From assembly GCF_050157905.1 (NCBI RefSeq), contig NZ_JBKIWZ010000001.1, positions 2,976,001-3,040,000 of the forward strand: a stretch of DNA of 64,000 bases, in the 5' to 3' direction. A model generated the notes under the pieces. That model had not been told where the DNA came from. It was given only the letters and a program-made list of their open reading frames with translations, and did no database searches. Positions 15,572 to 24,213 of the stretch are shown piece by piece; positions within the stretch are counted from its first letter, which is position 1, and each line of letters starts with the position of its first letter. Position numbers and translations under genes: made by a program. The stretch comes from Pantoea sp050157905. GTDB taxonomy: Bacteria > Pseudomonadota > Gammaproteobacteria > Enterobacterales > Enterobacteriaceae.

Positions 15572-17512
15572 TTAATACTTTCGTGCCTGGTCCAGATGGC
15601 TGTTGAGCTTTTCTGCCACTGCCTGCGCACGTTCAGTTTTTGAAGCCTGCGCCACGCCGACATGCCACCAGCTGAAATATTTGTGGATCATGGTTTTTGG
15701 CAGCACTTTGATGTCAATAAGGGTGGAAACGGTCTGAGTACGTGCATCTTCCAGCGCGGCGTTGAGTTCCTCCAGCGTGGTCACACGGTAGGTTTTACAG
15801 CCATAACCGGCGGCAATCGCGGCAAAATCGACCGGGATAAAGCCGCCGTCCAGCCTGCCGCTCTCCGGATTACGGAAGCGGAACTCGGTGCTGAAACTGT
15901 CCATGCCGTGTTCCATCTGCAGGTTGTTGATACAGCCGTTGGTCATGTTATCCAGCAACACCACGTTGATCTTCGCGCCTTCCTGAACCGACGTGACCAG
16001 TTCAGAGTGCAGCATCATGAAGGAGCCGTCACCGACCAGTGCATAGACCTCGCGCTGCGGCTGGGCCAGCTTCGCGCCCAGTGCTGCATTGACCTCGTAG
16101 CCCATACAGGAGTAGCCATATTCGACGTGGTAGGCGTTGTAATCTCTGGTGCGCCAGACGCGCTGCAGGTCGCCGGGCAGGCTGCCTGCGGCCGCCACGA
16201 TCACTGCGTCTTCTGGCAGCTGTGCGTTGAGGGTGCCGAGTACGCTGCTTTGCGTCAGCAGGGACTGTGTCAGACGGCGAAATTCAGCGAACACGGCTGC
16301 GCGATCAAGATGGTCAGCGATCTCCGGCACAAAGTCGCCATCGTGATATTCAACCTGATAGACGCGCTGCGTCTCCTCCAGCAGCTGGCGCTGCGCCTGT
16401 GCAATCTGACTGCCCCAGTCGTTACTGTAGTGCTGTGAGGCCAGTCCGGCCGTCAGCGCCGTCAGCCCTTCACGGGCGTCGGCCAGCAGCTGGACACCAT
16501 CCAGCTTATAGCTGTCGAAATTGCTGACGTTAACGTTCAGAAAGCTGACATCGGGATGCTGAAAAATCCATTTCGAGGCGGTAGTAAAGTCGGTATAGCG
16601 GGTGCCGATACCGATCACTAAGTCGGCCTCTTTCGCCAGCAGGTTAGCGGCCAGCGAGCCGGTTTCACCGATACCGCCCAGATTCAGGGGATGGTCTGAA
16701 ACCAGCGTGCCTTTGCCCGCCTGGGTTTCAGCGAAGGGGATCTGATAGCGTTCGGCGAACTGGCGCAGCGCCTCGCCCGCTTCGGCGTACTTTACCCCTC
16801 CGCCGCAGATAATTATCGGTTTACGCTTACGGGTGATGAGCGTCAGCGCATCGGCCAGTTGTGCCGCTACGGGCAGGCGACGATCCAGCCGGTGCACCCG
16901 TTTCCGGAAGAAATAGTCCGGATAGTCCCAGGCTTCACCCTGCACATCCTGCGGCAGCGACAGCGTGACCGCACCGGTTTCGGCCGGATCGGTCAGAACA
17001 CGCATGGCATTGATACAGGCGGACATCAGCTGCTCGGGGCGGCTGACGCGATCCCAGTATTTGCTGACGGCACGAAAAGCGTCGTTGGTGCTGATACTGA
17101 GATCGTAGCTCTGCTCGATCTGTTGCAGCACCGGATCGGGCTGGCGGGTAGCGAAGACATCACCGGGCAGCAGCAGCAGCGGAATACGGTTGGCGGTCGC
17201 CGTCGCCGCCGCGGTGATCATATTGGCCGCGCCAGGCCCCACAGAGGAGCTGCAGGCGATAATCTGACGGCGCAGTGACTGGCGGGCAAAACCGGTGGCG
17301 GCGTGGGCCATGCCCTGCTCATTACGGCCCTGCCACACCACCAGATCGCCGCTATCCTGCTCCAGTGCCTGGCCTAGCCCCAGCACGTTGCCGTGACCAA
17401 AGATGGCGAAGATGCCTTTGACAAACTTCGTTTCGACGCCATCCACATCGATAAACTGATTATCCAGAAATTTAACCAGCGCCTGTGCCGTGGTCAGTCT
17501 GATTGTGCCCAT
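15572..17512 (-). CDS. iolD: IolD, 3D-trihydroxycyclohexane-1,2-dione acylhydrolase
   Basis: 646 residues from the ATG at 17510-17512, which has AAGG six bases upstream; an ATG six bases earlier overlaps that site and is less likely. It is a thiamine-diphosphate enzyme of the acetolactate-synthase fold: the N-terminal domain has FGHGNVLGLGQAL and the cofactor glutamate region, and the C-terminal domain has GDG at 494-496 followed by DNMTNG. It opens the ring to 5-deoxy-glucuronate. First gene of a minus-strand operon with iolG and iolE. Confidence 0.94.
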   Translation of the reverse strand: MGTIRLTTAQALVKFLDNQFIDVDGVETKFVKGIFAIFGHGNVLGLGQALEQDSGDLVVWQGRNEQGMAHAATGFARQSLRRQIIACSSSVGPGAANMITAAATATANRIPLLLLPGDVFATRQPDPVLQQIEQSYDLSISTNDAFRAVSKYWDRVSRPEQLMSACINAMRVLTDPAETGAVTLSLPQDVQGEAWDYPDYFFRKRVHRLDRRLPVAAQLADALTLITRKRKPIIICGGGVKYAEAGEALRQFAERYQIPFAETQAGKGTLVSDHPLNLGGIGETGSLAANLLAKEADLVIGIGTRYTDFTTASKWIFQHPDVSFLNVNVSNFDSYKLDGVQLLADAREGLTALTAGLASQHYSNDWGSQIAQAQRQLLEETQRVYQVEYHDGDFVPEIADHLDRAAVFAEFRRLTQSLLTQSSVLGTLNAQLPEDAVIVAAAGSLPGDLQRVWRTRDYNAYHVEYGYSCMGYEVNAALGAKLAQPQREVYALVGDGSFMMLHSELVTSVQEGAKINVVLLDNMTNGCINNLQMEHGMDSFSTEFRFRNPESGRLDGGFIPVDFAAIAAGYGCKTYRVTTLEELNAALEDARTQTVSTLIDIKVLPKTMIHKYFSWWHVGVAQASKTERAQAVAEKLNSHLDQARKY

Positions 17513-17610
17513 ATTCATCCTTACATGCTGGTGGACCCCGACCTCCGCGACATCCCGCCTTATGTGGTCATCGACGGAACAGGCGACCGGAATAACTGAA
17601 ACGTGAGGCG

Positions 17611-17640
17611 ATTATAAACAAATATATTTTTCATAAAACA
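17611..17640 (-). promoter_or_regulatory. Candidate promoter of iolDGE
   Basis: A perfect TATAAT on the minus strand (plus-strand ATTATA, 17611-17616) lies in a very AT-rich stretch about 100 bases before iolD. The -35 region is weak (GTTTTA-like), as expected for a promoter needing help or relief of repression. A short GAAA/TTTC dyad lies further upstream at 17652-17661. Confidence 0.5.
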
Positions 17641-17933
17641 TGATTACAGAAGAAACATTTCATTTTGCGAGTGAGATCAAATTTAGCGGCTGCGGCGGGT
17701 CTGGCGGGGAAAACCGGCAGGGAAATCCGGAACGTTTTACCGTGTCAGAACAGGGATGAAAAAATTCGTTTCAATTATTCAGGGTGCCCTGGCCACAAAG
17801 AGATTCCTGCGATCGCCCTCACAAGCCTGACATGACACGCCTTGAAATAGCTGCCTCCACGCCAGCGAAAGAGGATACGGAGTTTTACCTGGTTCACATA
17901 TTTGCGACGGATATTTCATTCTGTGTTGTATAT

Positions 17934-17947
17934 GGAATATTTATTCC
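17934..17947. promoter_or_regulatory. Candidate IolR operator upstream of iolC
   Basis: The 14-base dyad GGAATATTTATTCC is a perfect GGAA-N6-TTCC. That pattern is reported for the RpiR-family IolR of Sinorhizobium. It lies about 100 bases before iolC in an AT-rich stretch, in the shared iolD/iolC control region, and an RpiR-type iolR is in the cluster. Assignment to this IolR is an inference. Confidence 0.55.
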
Positions 17948-18048
17948 TCATACTGCCGCTACAGCCAGTCAGACATTCACAGACCCGGGAGCCGTGCGTG
18001 CCTTACTCGTTACATCCGCCCGGCTAATCACAGAAGGAAACCACAGGT

Positions 18049-19962
18049 ATGCGTACAGAACAGAAGCCGCTTGATGTGATTTGTATCGGGCGAATCGCCG
18101 TTGATTTTTATGGCCAGCAGATCGGGGCAAGACTGGAAGATGTCACCTCCTTCGCGAAATATCTGGGGGGATCGTCGGGCAACGTCGCCTATGGCACCGC
18201 CATCCAGGGACTGAAATCGGCAATGCTGGCGCGCGTGGGTGATGAGCACAACGGCCGCTTTCTGCGCGAAGCATTGCAGCGTGTGGGCTGTAACACCGAT
18301 GCGCTGATCACCGATCCCCGGCGCCTGACCGCCCTGGTGATCCTCGGCATCAAAGATGAAGAGACATTTCCGCTGATTTTCTACCGCGATAACTGTGCCG
18401 ACATGGGCCTGGTGCCGGAGGATATCGATGAAGCTTTTATTACCTCCTCCCGCGCAGTGGCGGTAACCGGTACTCACCTGTCCCATCCACAGACACGGGC
18501 AGCAGTACTGAAAGCGCTGGATATCGCCCGCCGGCACGGGCTGCGCACCGCACTGGATATCGACTATCGCCCGGTATTGTGGGGGCTGACCTCGCCAGGC
18601 GATGGCGAAACCCGTTTCATTGAGTCCTCTCAGGTCACTCAGCAGCTTCAGGAAGTGGTGCACTATTTCGATCTGATCGTCGGCACCGAAGAGGAGTTTC
18701 ATATTGCCGGTGGCAGCACCGATACCCTGACTGCACTGAAGAATGTGCGTAAGGCGAGCCCGGCGACACTGGTCTGCAAACGCGGTCCGCTGGGTTGTGT
18801 GGTGTTTGAGGGTGACATCCCGGACAGCTGGAACCAGACGCAGCTGCATACGGGCGTGCGGGTGGATGTGCTTAACGTGCTGGGCGCGGGCGACGCCTTT
18901 ATGTCGGGTCTGCTGCGTGGCTGGCTGAACGATGAGGGCTGGGAGCAGGCGTGCCGCTACGCCAACGCCTGCGGTGCGCTGGTGGTTTCTCGCCACGGCT
19001 GCGCGCCCGCCATGCCAACCCGGGCGGAGCTGGATGATTTCCTGAGCCGCGATGACGCGGTAAACCGCCCCGACCTCGACCCTCGCCTTAACCATCTGCA
19101 CCGCGTCACCACCCGCAGGCAGTCGTGGCCGGAGCTGAATGTCTTCGCCTTTGACCACCGCAAACAGCTGGCGGAGATGGCCCAGGAAGCGGGTGTCGAT
19201 GAAAGCCTCATCCCGCCGCTGAAGCTTCTGCTGCTGAAAGCCGCACAGCAGGCGGCGGATGAGGCGGGATTAGAGAATAAAAGCGGTATTCTGGCTGATA
19301 CCACCTACGGTCAGAAAACGCTGAATGCAATCACCGGGAAGAACTGGTGGATTGGTCGCCCGATCGAGCTGCCGGGCTCACGTCCGCTGCGCCTGGAGCA
19401 TGGCAACATCGGCTCCCAGCTGATCGACTGGCCTGCGGAACACGTCGTGAAATGTCTGGTCTTTTATCATCCCCATGACAGCGCTGAACTGCGTGAAGAG
19501 CAGGATGCGCTGCTGCTTGATGTCTGGAAAGGCTGTAACAAAAGTGGTCACGAGCTGCTGCTGGAGGTGATTCTGCCTGAGAGTCAGCCGGACAGGCGCG
19601 AGGCCTTTTACGTGGAGATGCTGAGCCACTTCTACAGCCTGGGCATTAAGCCTGACTGGTGGAAGCTGCCGCCGCTTTCAGCCGAATGCTGGCAGACAAT
19701 TGGCAGCCTGATTGAGCAGCAGGACCCTTACTGTCGCGGCATTCTGCTTTTGGGTCTGGATGCGCCCGAAGAGAAGCTAAAAGCCGGTTTTGCGGCGGCA
19801 GCGAATGCGCCCTGGGTTAAAGGTTTCGCGGTAGGTCGCACCATCTTTGGTCAGCCTTCGCGCCAGTGGCTGCAGGGTGAGCTGGATGATGAGGCGCTGA
19901 TTGAAACCGTGAAAGGTAATTATCTGCGCCTGATTGCGCACTGGCGCGCTGCCCGCGCCTGA
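18049..19962 (+). CDS. iolC: IolC fused to a DUF2090 aldolase-like domain
   Basis: 637 residues in two domains. Residues 1 to about 320 are a PfkB-type sugar kinase, with LGGSSGNVAYG near the N-terminus and the catalytic GAGDAF at 279-284 (Asp282); it phosphorylates 5-dehydro-2-deoxy-gluconate. Residues from about 335 on form a DUF2090 domain of the class I aldolase type, thought to cleave the phosphorylated product to dihydroxyacetone phosphate and malonic semialdehyde. The fusion is common in proteobacteria and would replace a separate iolJ, which is not seen here. Divergent from iolD; a terminator follows. Confidence 0.92.
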   Translation: MRTEQKPLDVICIGRIAVDFYGQQIGARLEDVTSFAKYLGGSSGNVAYGTAIQGLKSAMLARVGDEHNGRFLREALQRVGCNTDALITDPRRLTALVILGIKDEETFPLIFYRDNCADMGLVPEDIDEAFITSSRAVAVTGTHLSHPQTRAAVLKALDIARRHGLRTALDIDYRPVLWGLTSPGDGETRFIESSQVTQQLQEVVHYFDLIVGTEEEFHIAGGSTDTLTALKNVRKASPATLVCKRGPLGCVVFEGDIPDSWNQTQLHTGVRVDVLNVLGAGDAFMSGLLRGWLNDEGWEQACRYANACGALVVSRHGCAPAMPTRAELDDFLSRDDAVNRPDLDPRLNHLHRVTTRRQSWPELNVFAFDHRKQLAEMAQEAGVDESLIPPLKLLLLKAAQQAADEAGLENKSGILADTTYGQKTLNAITGKNWWIGRPIELPGSRPLRLEHGNIGSQLIDWPAEHVVKCLVFYHPHDSAELREEQDALLLDVWKGCNKSGHELLLEVILPESQPDRREAFYVEMLSHFYSLGIKPDWWKLPPLSAECWQTIGSLIEQQDPYCRGILLLGLDAPEEKLKAGFAAAANAPWVKGFAVGRTIFGQPSRQWLQGELDDEALIETVKGNYLRLIAHWRAARA

Positions 19963-19978
19963 TTTGCTGTTCTGTCAG

Positions 19979-20009
19979 ACGCCCTCCCGGGCGGGATGGC
20001 GTTAGCTTT
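19979..20009 (+). terminator. Terminator after iolC
   Basis: Stem ACGCC-TCCC / GGGA-GGCGT with one mismatch (19979-20002), followed by TAGCTTTT. It is placed 17 bases after the iolC stop. Confidence 0.65.
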
Positions 20010-20014
20010 TCTGA

Positions 20015-20054
20015 CCTGCTCTGCACAGGCTGTTGTGAACCTGTGCAGAGCAGG
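20015..20054. repeat. Large perfect hairpin downstream of iolC
   Basis: Perfect 15-bp arms (20015-20029 and 20040-20054) with a 10-base loop, immediately after the iolC terminator. No T-run on either strand. The stem is far longer than needed for a terminator and is unique in the window; function unknown. Confidence 0.8.
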
Positions 20055-20379
20055 GAAAAGGGTCAGTCCGGAAAGACGCAGACGTCGCCATTTCTGTATG
20101 TCCGGCCCGCGACGCGGTCCTTTGCTGACCCCGTTCCCTGTTCATTAAGCGCATCCGCTGCTGCCAGGCCCGATTTTCAGCATTTTGTGGTCATCCCAGC
20201 CTGAATGCCATTTTTGCCCGCTACACACTTCTTGCCCGCAGACTTTCAGTGCCGGTTTACACGGTTACTGGCTGCAGGGCAGCGCAATCCGGCGCGCTGA
20301 GGCTAATCTGTGAACCATTTCATAAAGACATGAAATAAACCATGCTGCTGACGCAAACAAATGAAATTTTCCATCCATC

Positions 20380-20388
20380 TGGTACTAT
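20380..20388 (+). promoter_or_regulatory. Candidate extended -10 promoter of iolR
   Basis: TGGTACTAT is an extended -10 (TG, one base, TACTAT at 20383-20388) about 45 bases before the iolR ATG. GAAATTTTC, a small dyad, lies where the -35 would be and could be an autoregulatory site. Confidence 0.45.
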
Positions 20389-20433
20389 AGCGCTCATTAT
20401 GCAGCCATTATTTTCAGGACACGGGCAGAAGTA

Positions 20434-21276
20434 ATGAACAATAATCCTACCCAACTTTCTCTGTTGCAGGACGATATTCGTCGCCGCTACGAAACGCTGA
20501 GTAAGCGGCTTAAACAGGTTGCGCGCTACATCCTTGATAACAGTAACAGTATCGCCTTTGATACCGTCGCCTCGATAGCCCAGCAGGCCGATGTGCCGCC
20601 TTCAACGCTGATCCGGTTTGCCAATGCGTTTGGCTTCAGTGGCTTCAACGAAATGAAACAGGTTTTTCGTCAGCACCTGATGGAGGAGACGGTCAACTAC
20701 ACCGAGCGTGCGCGCCTGTTCCGTCAGACCGCGACCGACGACAGCGCCAGTGCGCCGGAGAGCCCGGCGGAGATCCTGAATGTCTTTACCATGGTGAACA
20801 GCCAGGCGCTGCAGCAGCTGGCGATGCAGGTCAATCCGGAGCAACTCAATAAAGCAGTGAAACTGCTGAACGAGGCGGAGAATATCTATGTCATTGGCCT
20901 GCGCCGCTCTTTCAGCGTCGCCTCTTATCTGGTTTATGCGCTGCGCCATCTGGAGCGCCGTGCGTTCCTGATTGATGGCCTGGGCGGGATGTTTACCGAG
21001 CAGCTCAGCCTGGTAAACCCGAAAGATGTGGTCATCGCGATCAGCTACTCCCCTTATGCGCGTGAAGCGGTTGAAGTGGTGGAGATGGGCGCCAAACGCG
21101 GCGCGCATCAAATCGCCATTACCGACAGCCAGGTCAGCCCGCTGGCCGCCTTCAGCGATGTCTGCTTTGTAGTGCGTGAGGCCCAGGTCGATGGCTTCCG
21201 TTCTCAGGTCGCCTCGCTCTGCCTGGCACAGACGCTGGCGGTTTCACTGGCGCTGAACAACGCTGAAACCTCCTGA
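20434..21276 (+). CDS. iolR: IolR, RpiR-family transcriptional regulator of inositol genes
   Basis: 280 residues. The N-terminal 80 residues form an RpiR-type helix-turn-helix (IAFDTVASIAQQADVPPSTLIRFANAFGFSGFNEMKQ), and residues from about 130 to 260 are a SIS sugar-phosphate-binding domain. In Sinorhizobium and related systems RpiR-type IolR represses iol genes and is released by a pathway intermediate. It stands alone between iolC and the iolA-iolB operon, with its own promoter and a following terminator. This differs from the DeoR-type IolR of Bacillus. Confidence 0.88.
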   Translation: MNNNPTQLSLLQDDIRRRYETLSKRLKQVARYILDNSNSIAFDTVASIAQQADVPPSTLIRFANAFGFSGFNEMKQVFRQHLMEETVNYTERARLFRQTATDDSASAPESPAEILNVFTMVNSQALQQLAMQVNPEQLNKAVKLLNEAENIYVIGLRRSFSVASYLVYALRHLERRAFLIDGLGGMFTEQLSLVNPKDVVIAISYSPYAREAVEVVEMGAKRGAHQIAITDSQVSPLAAFSDVCFVVREAQVDGFRSQVASLCLAQTLAVSLALNNAETS

Positions 21277-21299
21277 CGCCAGCCTGTTCGCATAGCACA

Positions 21300-21323
21300 A
21301 AGGGCAGCCCATGGGCTGCCCTT
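21300..21323. terminator. Bidirectional terminator between iolR and iolB
   Basis: A 24-base perfect palindrome (10-bp stem, 4-base loop) with AAGGG at one end and CCCTT at the other. It lies between the convergent stops of iolR and iolB. Confidence 0.75.
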
Positions 21324-21348
21324 CTGATTGACTGAAACCGTTCAGGCA

Positions 21349-22167
21349 CTACCTGGTACGTGGATAGGCGTCGCTGTTCACCCAGGCGTGATCGTTCTCC
21401 CAGCTGAATTTCCACAGCCGCACCGGCCCGGCCATGACGTTCAGATAGTAGTTGTTATAGCCCGCCAGCGTCGCCACCGGATGATAGCCGCGCGGCACCA
21501 TCACCACATCGCGATTGTAGGGGGCCATACAGACATCCAGCGAACGGTCGTCGGTGTAAACGCGCTGCATGGCAAAACCCGGCTCAGGATCGAAACGGTG
21601 ATAGTAGGTTTCTTCCAGATAGGTTTCGTTTTCACTTTCTTCCTGATCGTGCTTGTGGCTGGGATAAGAGCTGGTGTCGCCCTCATTGGTGTAAACCTCA
21701 ACCACCAGCAGACTGTCTGCCGGTTCACTGTCAGGCAGAATATTGTGAACCAGACGCTGATTGCGGCCCTTTCCGCGATGTTCGACGCCGACATCTGCGG
21801 GTGCGATCAGGCGTGCCGGCAGGTTTCCCTGGCCGGGTGCATTACAGACGGCCAGCTCGAGATCGCTGTCCGCGTAAACAACCGCTTCATCATCATGCGG
21901 CACATAAACGGAATAGGGCGGCACGCGCTCAAAGGGCGACATGCGCTGACCGATACCGGGGAACTCAGCATGGCGGGTTTTGACTGAGGCCAGCCCGGCA
22001 ACCAGCACCAGGCACAGCTCTTTGTCACCGCTGCTCAGGTGCAGGGTTTCCCCTTTTTTCAGCAGATAGGCATCAAAGCCAACATAACGCCAGCCTGCCC
22101 GCTCTGGTGTGACATGCTGGATACGGCCCTGCGCGTCAGGGGCCTGAGCTTTCGCCAGTAAAGACAT
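21349..22167 (-). CDS. iolB: IolB, 5-deoxy-glucuronate isomerase
   Basis: 272 residues from the ATG at 22165-22167, which has GAGGA before it; a longer frame reaching 22263 lacks a ribosome site. Cupin-fold protein of the KduI/IolB family; SSYPSHKHDQEE carries the metal-binding histidines and the acidic partner, with VPRGYHPV near the C-terminus supplying a further histidine. It converts 5-deoxy-glucuronate to 5-dehydro-2-deoxy-gluconate, the substrate of IolC. Second gene of an iolA-iolB operon. Confidence 0.93.
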   Translation of the reverse strand: MSLLAKAQAPDAQGRIQHVTPERAGWRYVGFDAYLLKKGETLHLSSGDKELCLVLVAGLASVKTRHAEFPGIGQRMSPFERVPPYSVYVPHDDEAVVYADSDLELAVCNAPGQGNLPARLIAPADVGVEHRGKGRNQRLVHNILPDSEPADSLLVVEVYTNEGDTSSYPSHKHDQEESENETYLEETYYHRFDPEPGFAMQRVYTDDRSLDVCMAPYNRDVVMVPRGYHPVATLAGYNNYYLNVMAGPVRLWKFSWENDHAWVNSDAYPRTR

Positions 22168-22229
22168 CCTGATCCTCCTCTCTGTCACGATTAACGCTGC
22201 GGGACCTCGCTGCGCGGAGCCAGCGAATA

Positions 22230-22261
22230 GCGCGACCGGCAGAGTAGCCTGCCGGTCGCGC
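22230..22261 (-). repeat. Intercistronic hairpin between iolA and iolB
   Basis: Perfect 13-bp GC-rich arms (22230-22242 and 22249-22261) with a 6-base loop, in the gap between the iolA stop and iolB start. No T-run; a role in mRNA stability or in tuning iolA against iolB is plausible. Confidence 0.7.
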
Positions 22262-22284
22262 ATCCTGAACAGCGTTGAAATTGA

Positions 22285-23790
22285 TTAACCTAATGTCGGC
22301 ATACTGAACTCAGACACGGTCTGCTGGCCGGATGGCCAGCGCACGGTGGCAGTTTTCATGCGGGTATAGAAGCGCACCCCATCCGGTCCGTGGACATTGA
22401 GTGCGCCAAAGACGGAACGTTTCCAGCCGCCGAAGCTGTGAAACGCCATCGGCACCGGCACCGGCACGTTGACGCCCACCATGCCCGCTTCAACGTTCTG
22501 CACAAATTCACGTGCGATATGCCCGTTGCTGGTGAAAATCGCGCTGCCGTTGCCGAACTCATGGCTGTTCACCAGCTGCAGCGCCTGGGTGTAGTCCGGT
22601 GCGCGCATGATGCTCAGCACCGGTCCGAAAATCTCCTCACGCCAGATCACCATGTCCGGGGTGACGTTATCGAACAGTGTGCCGCCGACATAGTAACCTT
22701 CGGCGTGGCCTTCAACCTGGACGTGACGACCATCGACCACCAGCTTCGCTCCTTCCTGCTCGCCTTTGTCGATGTAACCCAGCACTTTCTTCTGGTGTGC
22801 CGCCGAGACCACCGGTCCCATCTCATTCTCATCCGCGCCCTGATTCATGCCGGGGCCAATGCGCAGTGCCTTCACCAGCGGTGTCAGGCGGGCAATCAGT
22901 TTGTCGGCCGTATCATCGCCTACCGCGACCACGACCGGCAGCGCCATACAGCGCTCACCGGCCGAACCAAACGCCCCGCCCATGATGGCGTTAACGGTGG
23001 CATCCAGATCGGCATCCGGCATAACAATCGCATGGTTTTTCGCCGCGCCAAACGCCTGAACGCGTTTGCCATGTGCGCTGGCCGTTTTATAAATATGTTC
23101 TGCTACGCCCGACGAGCCGACGAAGCTGACCGCCGCAATACGGGGATCTTTGTAGAGCTGTTCAGCATCCTCATTCGAGCTGTGGATTACGTTGAAGACC
23201 CCATCAGGCAGGCCCGCTTCGGTCAGCAGTTCAGCCATGCGCACCGAGGCCGACGGATCCAGCGCCGGGGGCTTTAGCACAAAGGTATTGCCGCAGGCCA
23301 GCGCGATCGGGAACATCCAGAGCGGCACCATCGCCGGGAAGTTAAACGGCGTAATCCCCGCCACGACCCCAACCGGCTGCATCAGCGAGAAGCTGTCCAC
23401 CCCGCCGCCGACGTTCGGCGAGTACTCCCCTTTCAGCAGATGCGGGATCCCGCAGGCAAACTCAATGACTTCGATGCCGCGCGTCAGTTCGCCCAGCGCA
23501 TCTGACCAGACTTTGCCATGTTCAGAGACAATCAGCGCCGCCAGCTCATCACGGTGCTGCTCCATCAGGGCTTTAAAGTTGAACAGAACGCGGGCGCGGC
23601 GCAGCGGCGAGGTTTTCGACCAGTCGGCAAAGGCCTGATGGGCTACACCAATCGCCTGGGACACTTCATCAGCGGTGCTTTGTGTCAGTTCGCGGATAAC
23701 GTTTCCCGTGGCGGGATCGTAAACAGGAATGGTTTCATTGCTGGCGCTGAGGGTGGTTTTACCACCAATGAAGTTACCTATGATCGTCAT
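22285..23790 (-). CDS. iolA: IolA, CoA-acylating (methyl)malonate-semialdehyde dehydrogenase
   Basis: 501 residues of the aldehyde-dehydrogenase superfamily, MmsA subgroup. FGSAGERCMALP holds the catalytic cysteine, Cys281, and FNFPAMVPLWMFPIALACGN is the family N-terminal signature. It oxidises malonate semialdehyde from inositol breakdown to acetyl-CoA with NAD and CoA, releasing CO2; it may also serve valine or thymine breakdown. Transcribed with iolB, divergent from iolI across a 423-base region with dyads. Confidence 0.94.
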   Translation of the reverse strand: MTIIGNFIGGKTTLSASNETIPVYDPATGNVIRELTQSTADEVSQAIGVAHQAFADWSKTSPLRRARVLFNFKALMEQHRDELAALIVSEHGKVWSDALGELTRGIEVIEFACGIPHLLKGEYSPNVGGGVDSFSLMQPVGVVAGITPFNFPAMVPLWMFPIALACGNTFVLKPPALDPSASVRMAELLTEAGLPDGVFNVIHSSNEDAEQLYKDPRIAAVSFVGSSGVAEHIYKTASAHGKRVQAFGAAKNHAIVMPDADLDATVNAIMGGAFGSAGERCMALPVVVAVGDDTADKLIARLTPLVKALRIGPGMNQGADENEMGPVVSAAHQKKVLGYIDKGEQEGAKLVVDGRHVQVEGHAEGYYVGGTLFDNVTPDMVIWREEIFGPVLSIMRAPDYTQALQLVNSHEFGNGSAIFTSNGHIAREFVQNVEAGMVGVNVPVPVPMAFHSFGGWKRSVFGALNVHGPDGVRFYTRMKTATVRWPSGQQTVSEFSMPTLG

Positions 23791-23894
23791 GATGTTGCCT
23801 CTTTAAATGGTGAAGTTCCCTGCAGACGGCCCCTGCAACCTGCCACGCTGCCTGACCAGACAAACCTGAAAGCGTGGTACGAAGCTATTACAGT

Positions 23895-23908
23895 GGAATA
23901 AATTTTTC
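23895..23908. promoter_or_regulatory. Candidate IolR operator upstream of iolA
   Basis: GGAATAAATTTTTC resembles the GGAA-N6-TTCC dyad near iolC with one changed base. It is 105 bases before the iolA start in an AT-rich stretch. Confidence 0.4.
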
Positions 23909-24148
23909 AAATAGTTCTTTTTGGAAACTTTGCTTTTAGCGGCACAGATCGCATTTTCTCTGTCGCCCTCACGCTGAAGAGCGCCTGCTGCCCGTAAGCT
24001 GTAACCCCGGACCAGCACGCACCTGACCGGGCCTGTACCGGGGCGCGGTTGATCCTGACTACTGCAAAGCCTGTCGGGTTCTCAGGCCACTGCCTGGAAT
24101 ACGATAAAGAATTAATGCGAGACAGATCTAAAACCCATCATTCCACAA

Positions 24149-24163
24149 TTCATTATTAATGAA
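24149..24163. promoter_or_regulatory. Perfect dyad upstream of iolI
   Basis: TTCATTATTAATGAA is a perfect 15-base palindrome around a central T, 51 bases before iolI and within its likely promoter. It could be a regulator site, perhaps for IolR, but it differs from the other candidates. Confidence 0.4.
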
Positions 24164-24213
24164 ATAAATGTTTTCTTTAACCCCCATGCCCTTTCCCTTC
24201 CTGGAGTCATTAC

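Larger units (their letters stand above)
17519..18048. other. Divergent control region between iolD and iolC
   Basis: About 530 bases without a convincing gene. It holds the iolD promoter candidate near 17611, the GAAA/TTTC dyad at 17652-17661 and the GGAA-N6-TTCC dyad at 17934-17947 close to the iolC start. The middle part (about 17680-17880) shows nothing recognisable; short open frames there have no homology I recognise. Confidence 0.5.
19963..20433. other. Intergenic region between iolC and iolR
   Basis: About 470 bases. The left part holds the iolC terminator and the 15-bp hairpin. From about 20060 to 20280 nothing coding or repeated was found. The right part, from about 20300, is AT-rich and contains the dyad TTTCAT-N6-ATGAAA near 20317-20334 and a probable iolR promoter. 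Confidence 0.5.
23791..24213. other. Divergent control region between iolA and iolI
   Basis: About 420 bases without a gene. It contains the dyads at 23895-23908 and 24149-24163; both flanks are AT-rich, while the centre (about 23950-24090) is GC-rich and shows nothing recognisable. Confidence 0.45.

Noticed and set aside
17393..17599. Plus-strand open frame ending near the iolD start
   Set aside because: It is mostly antisense to iolD and lacks a ribosome site; the end looks protein-like but matches nothing known.
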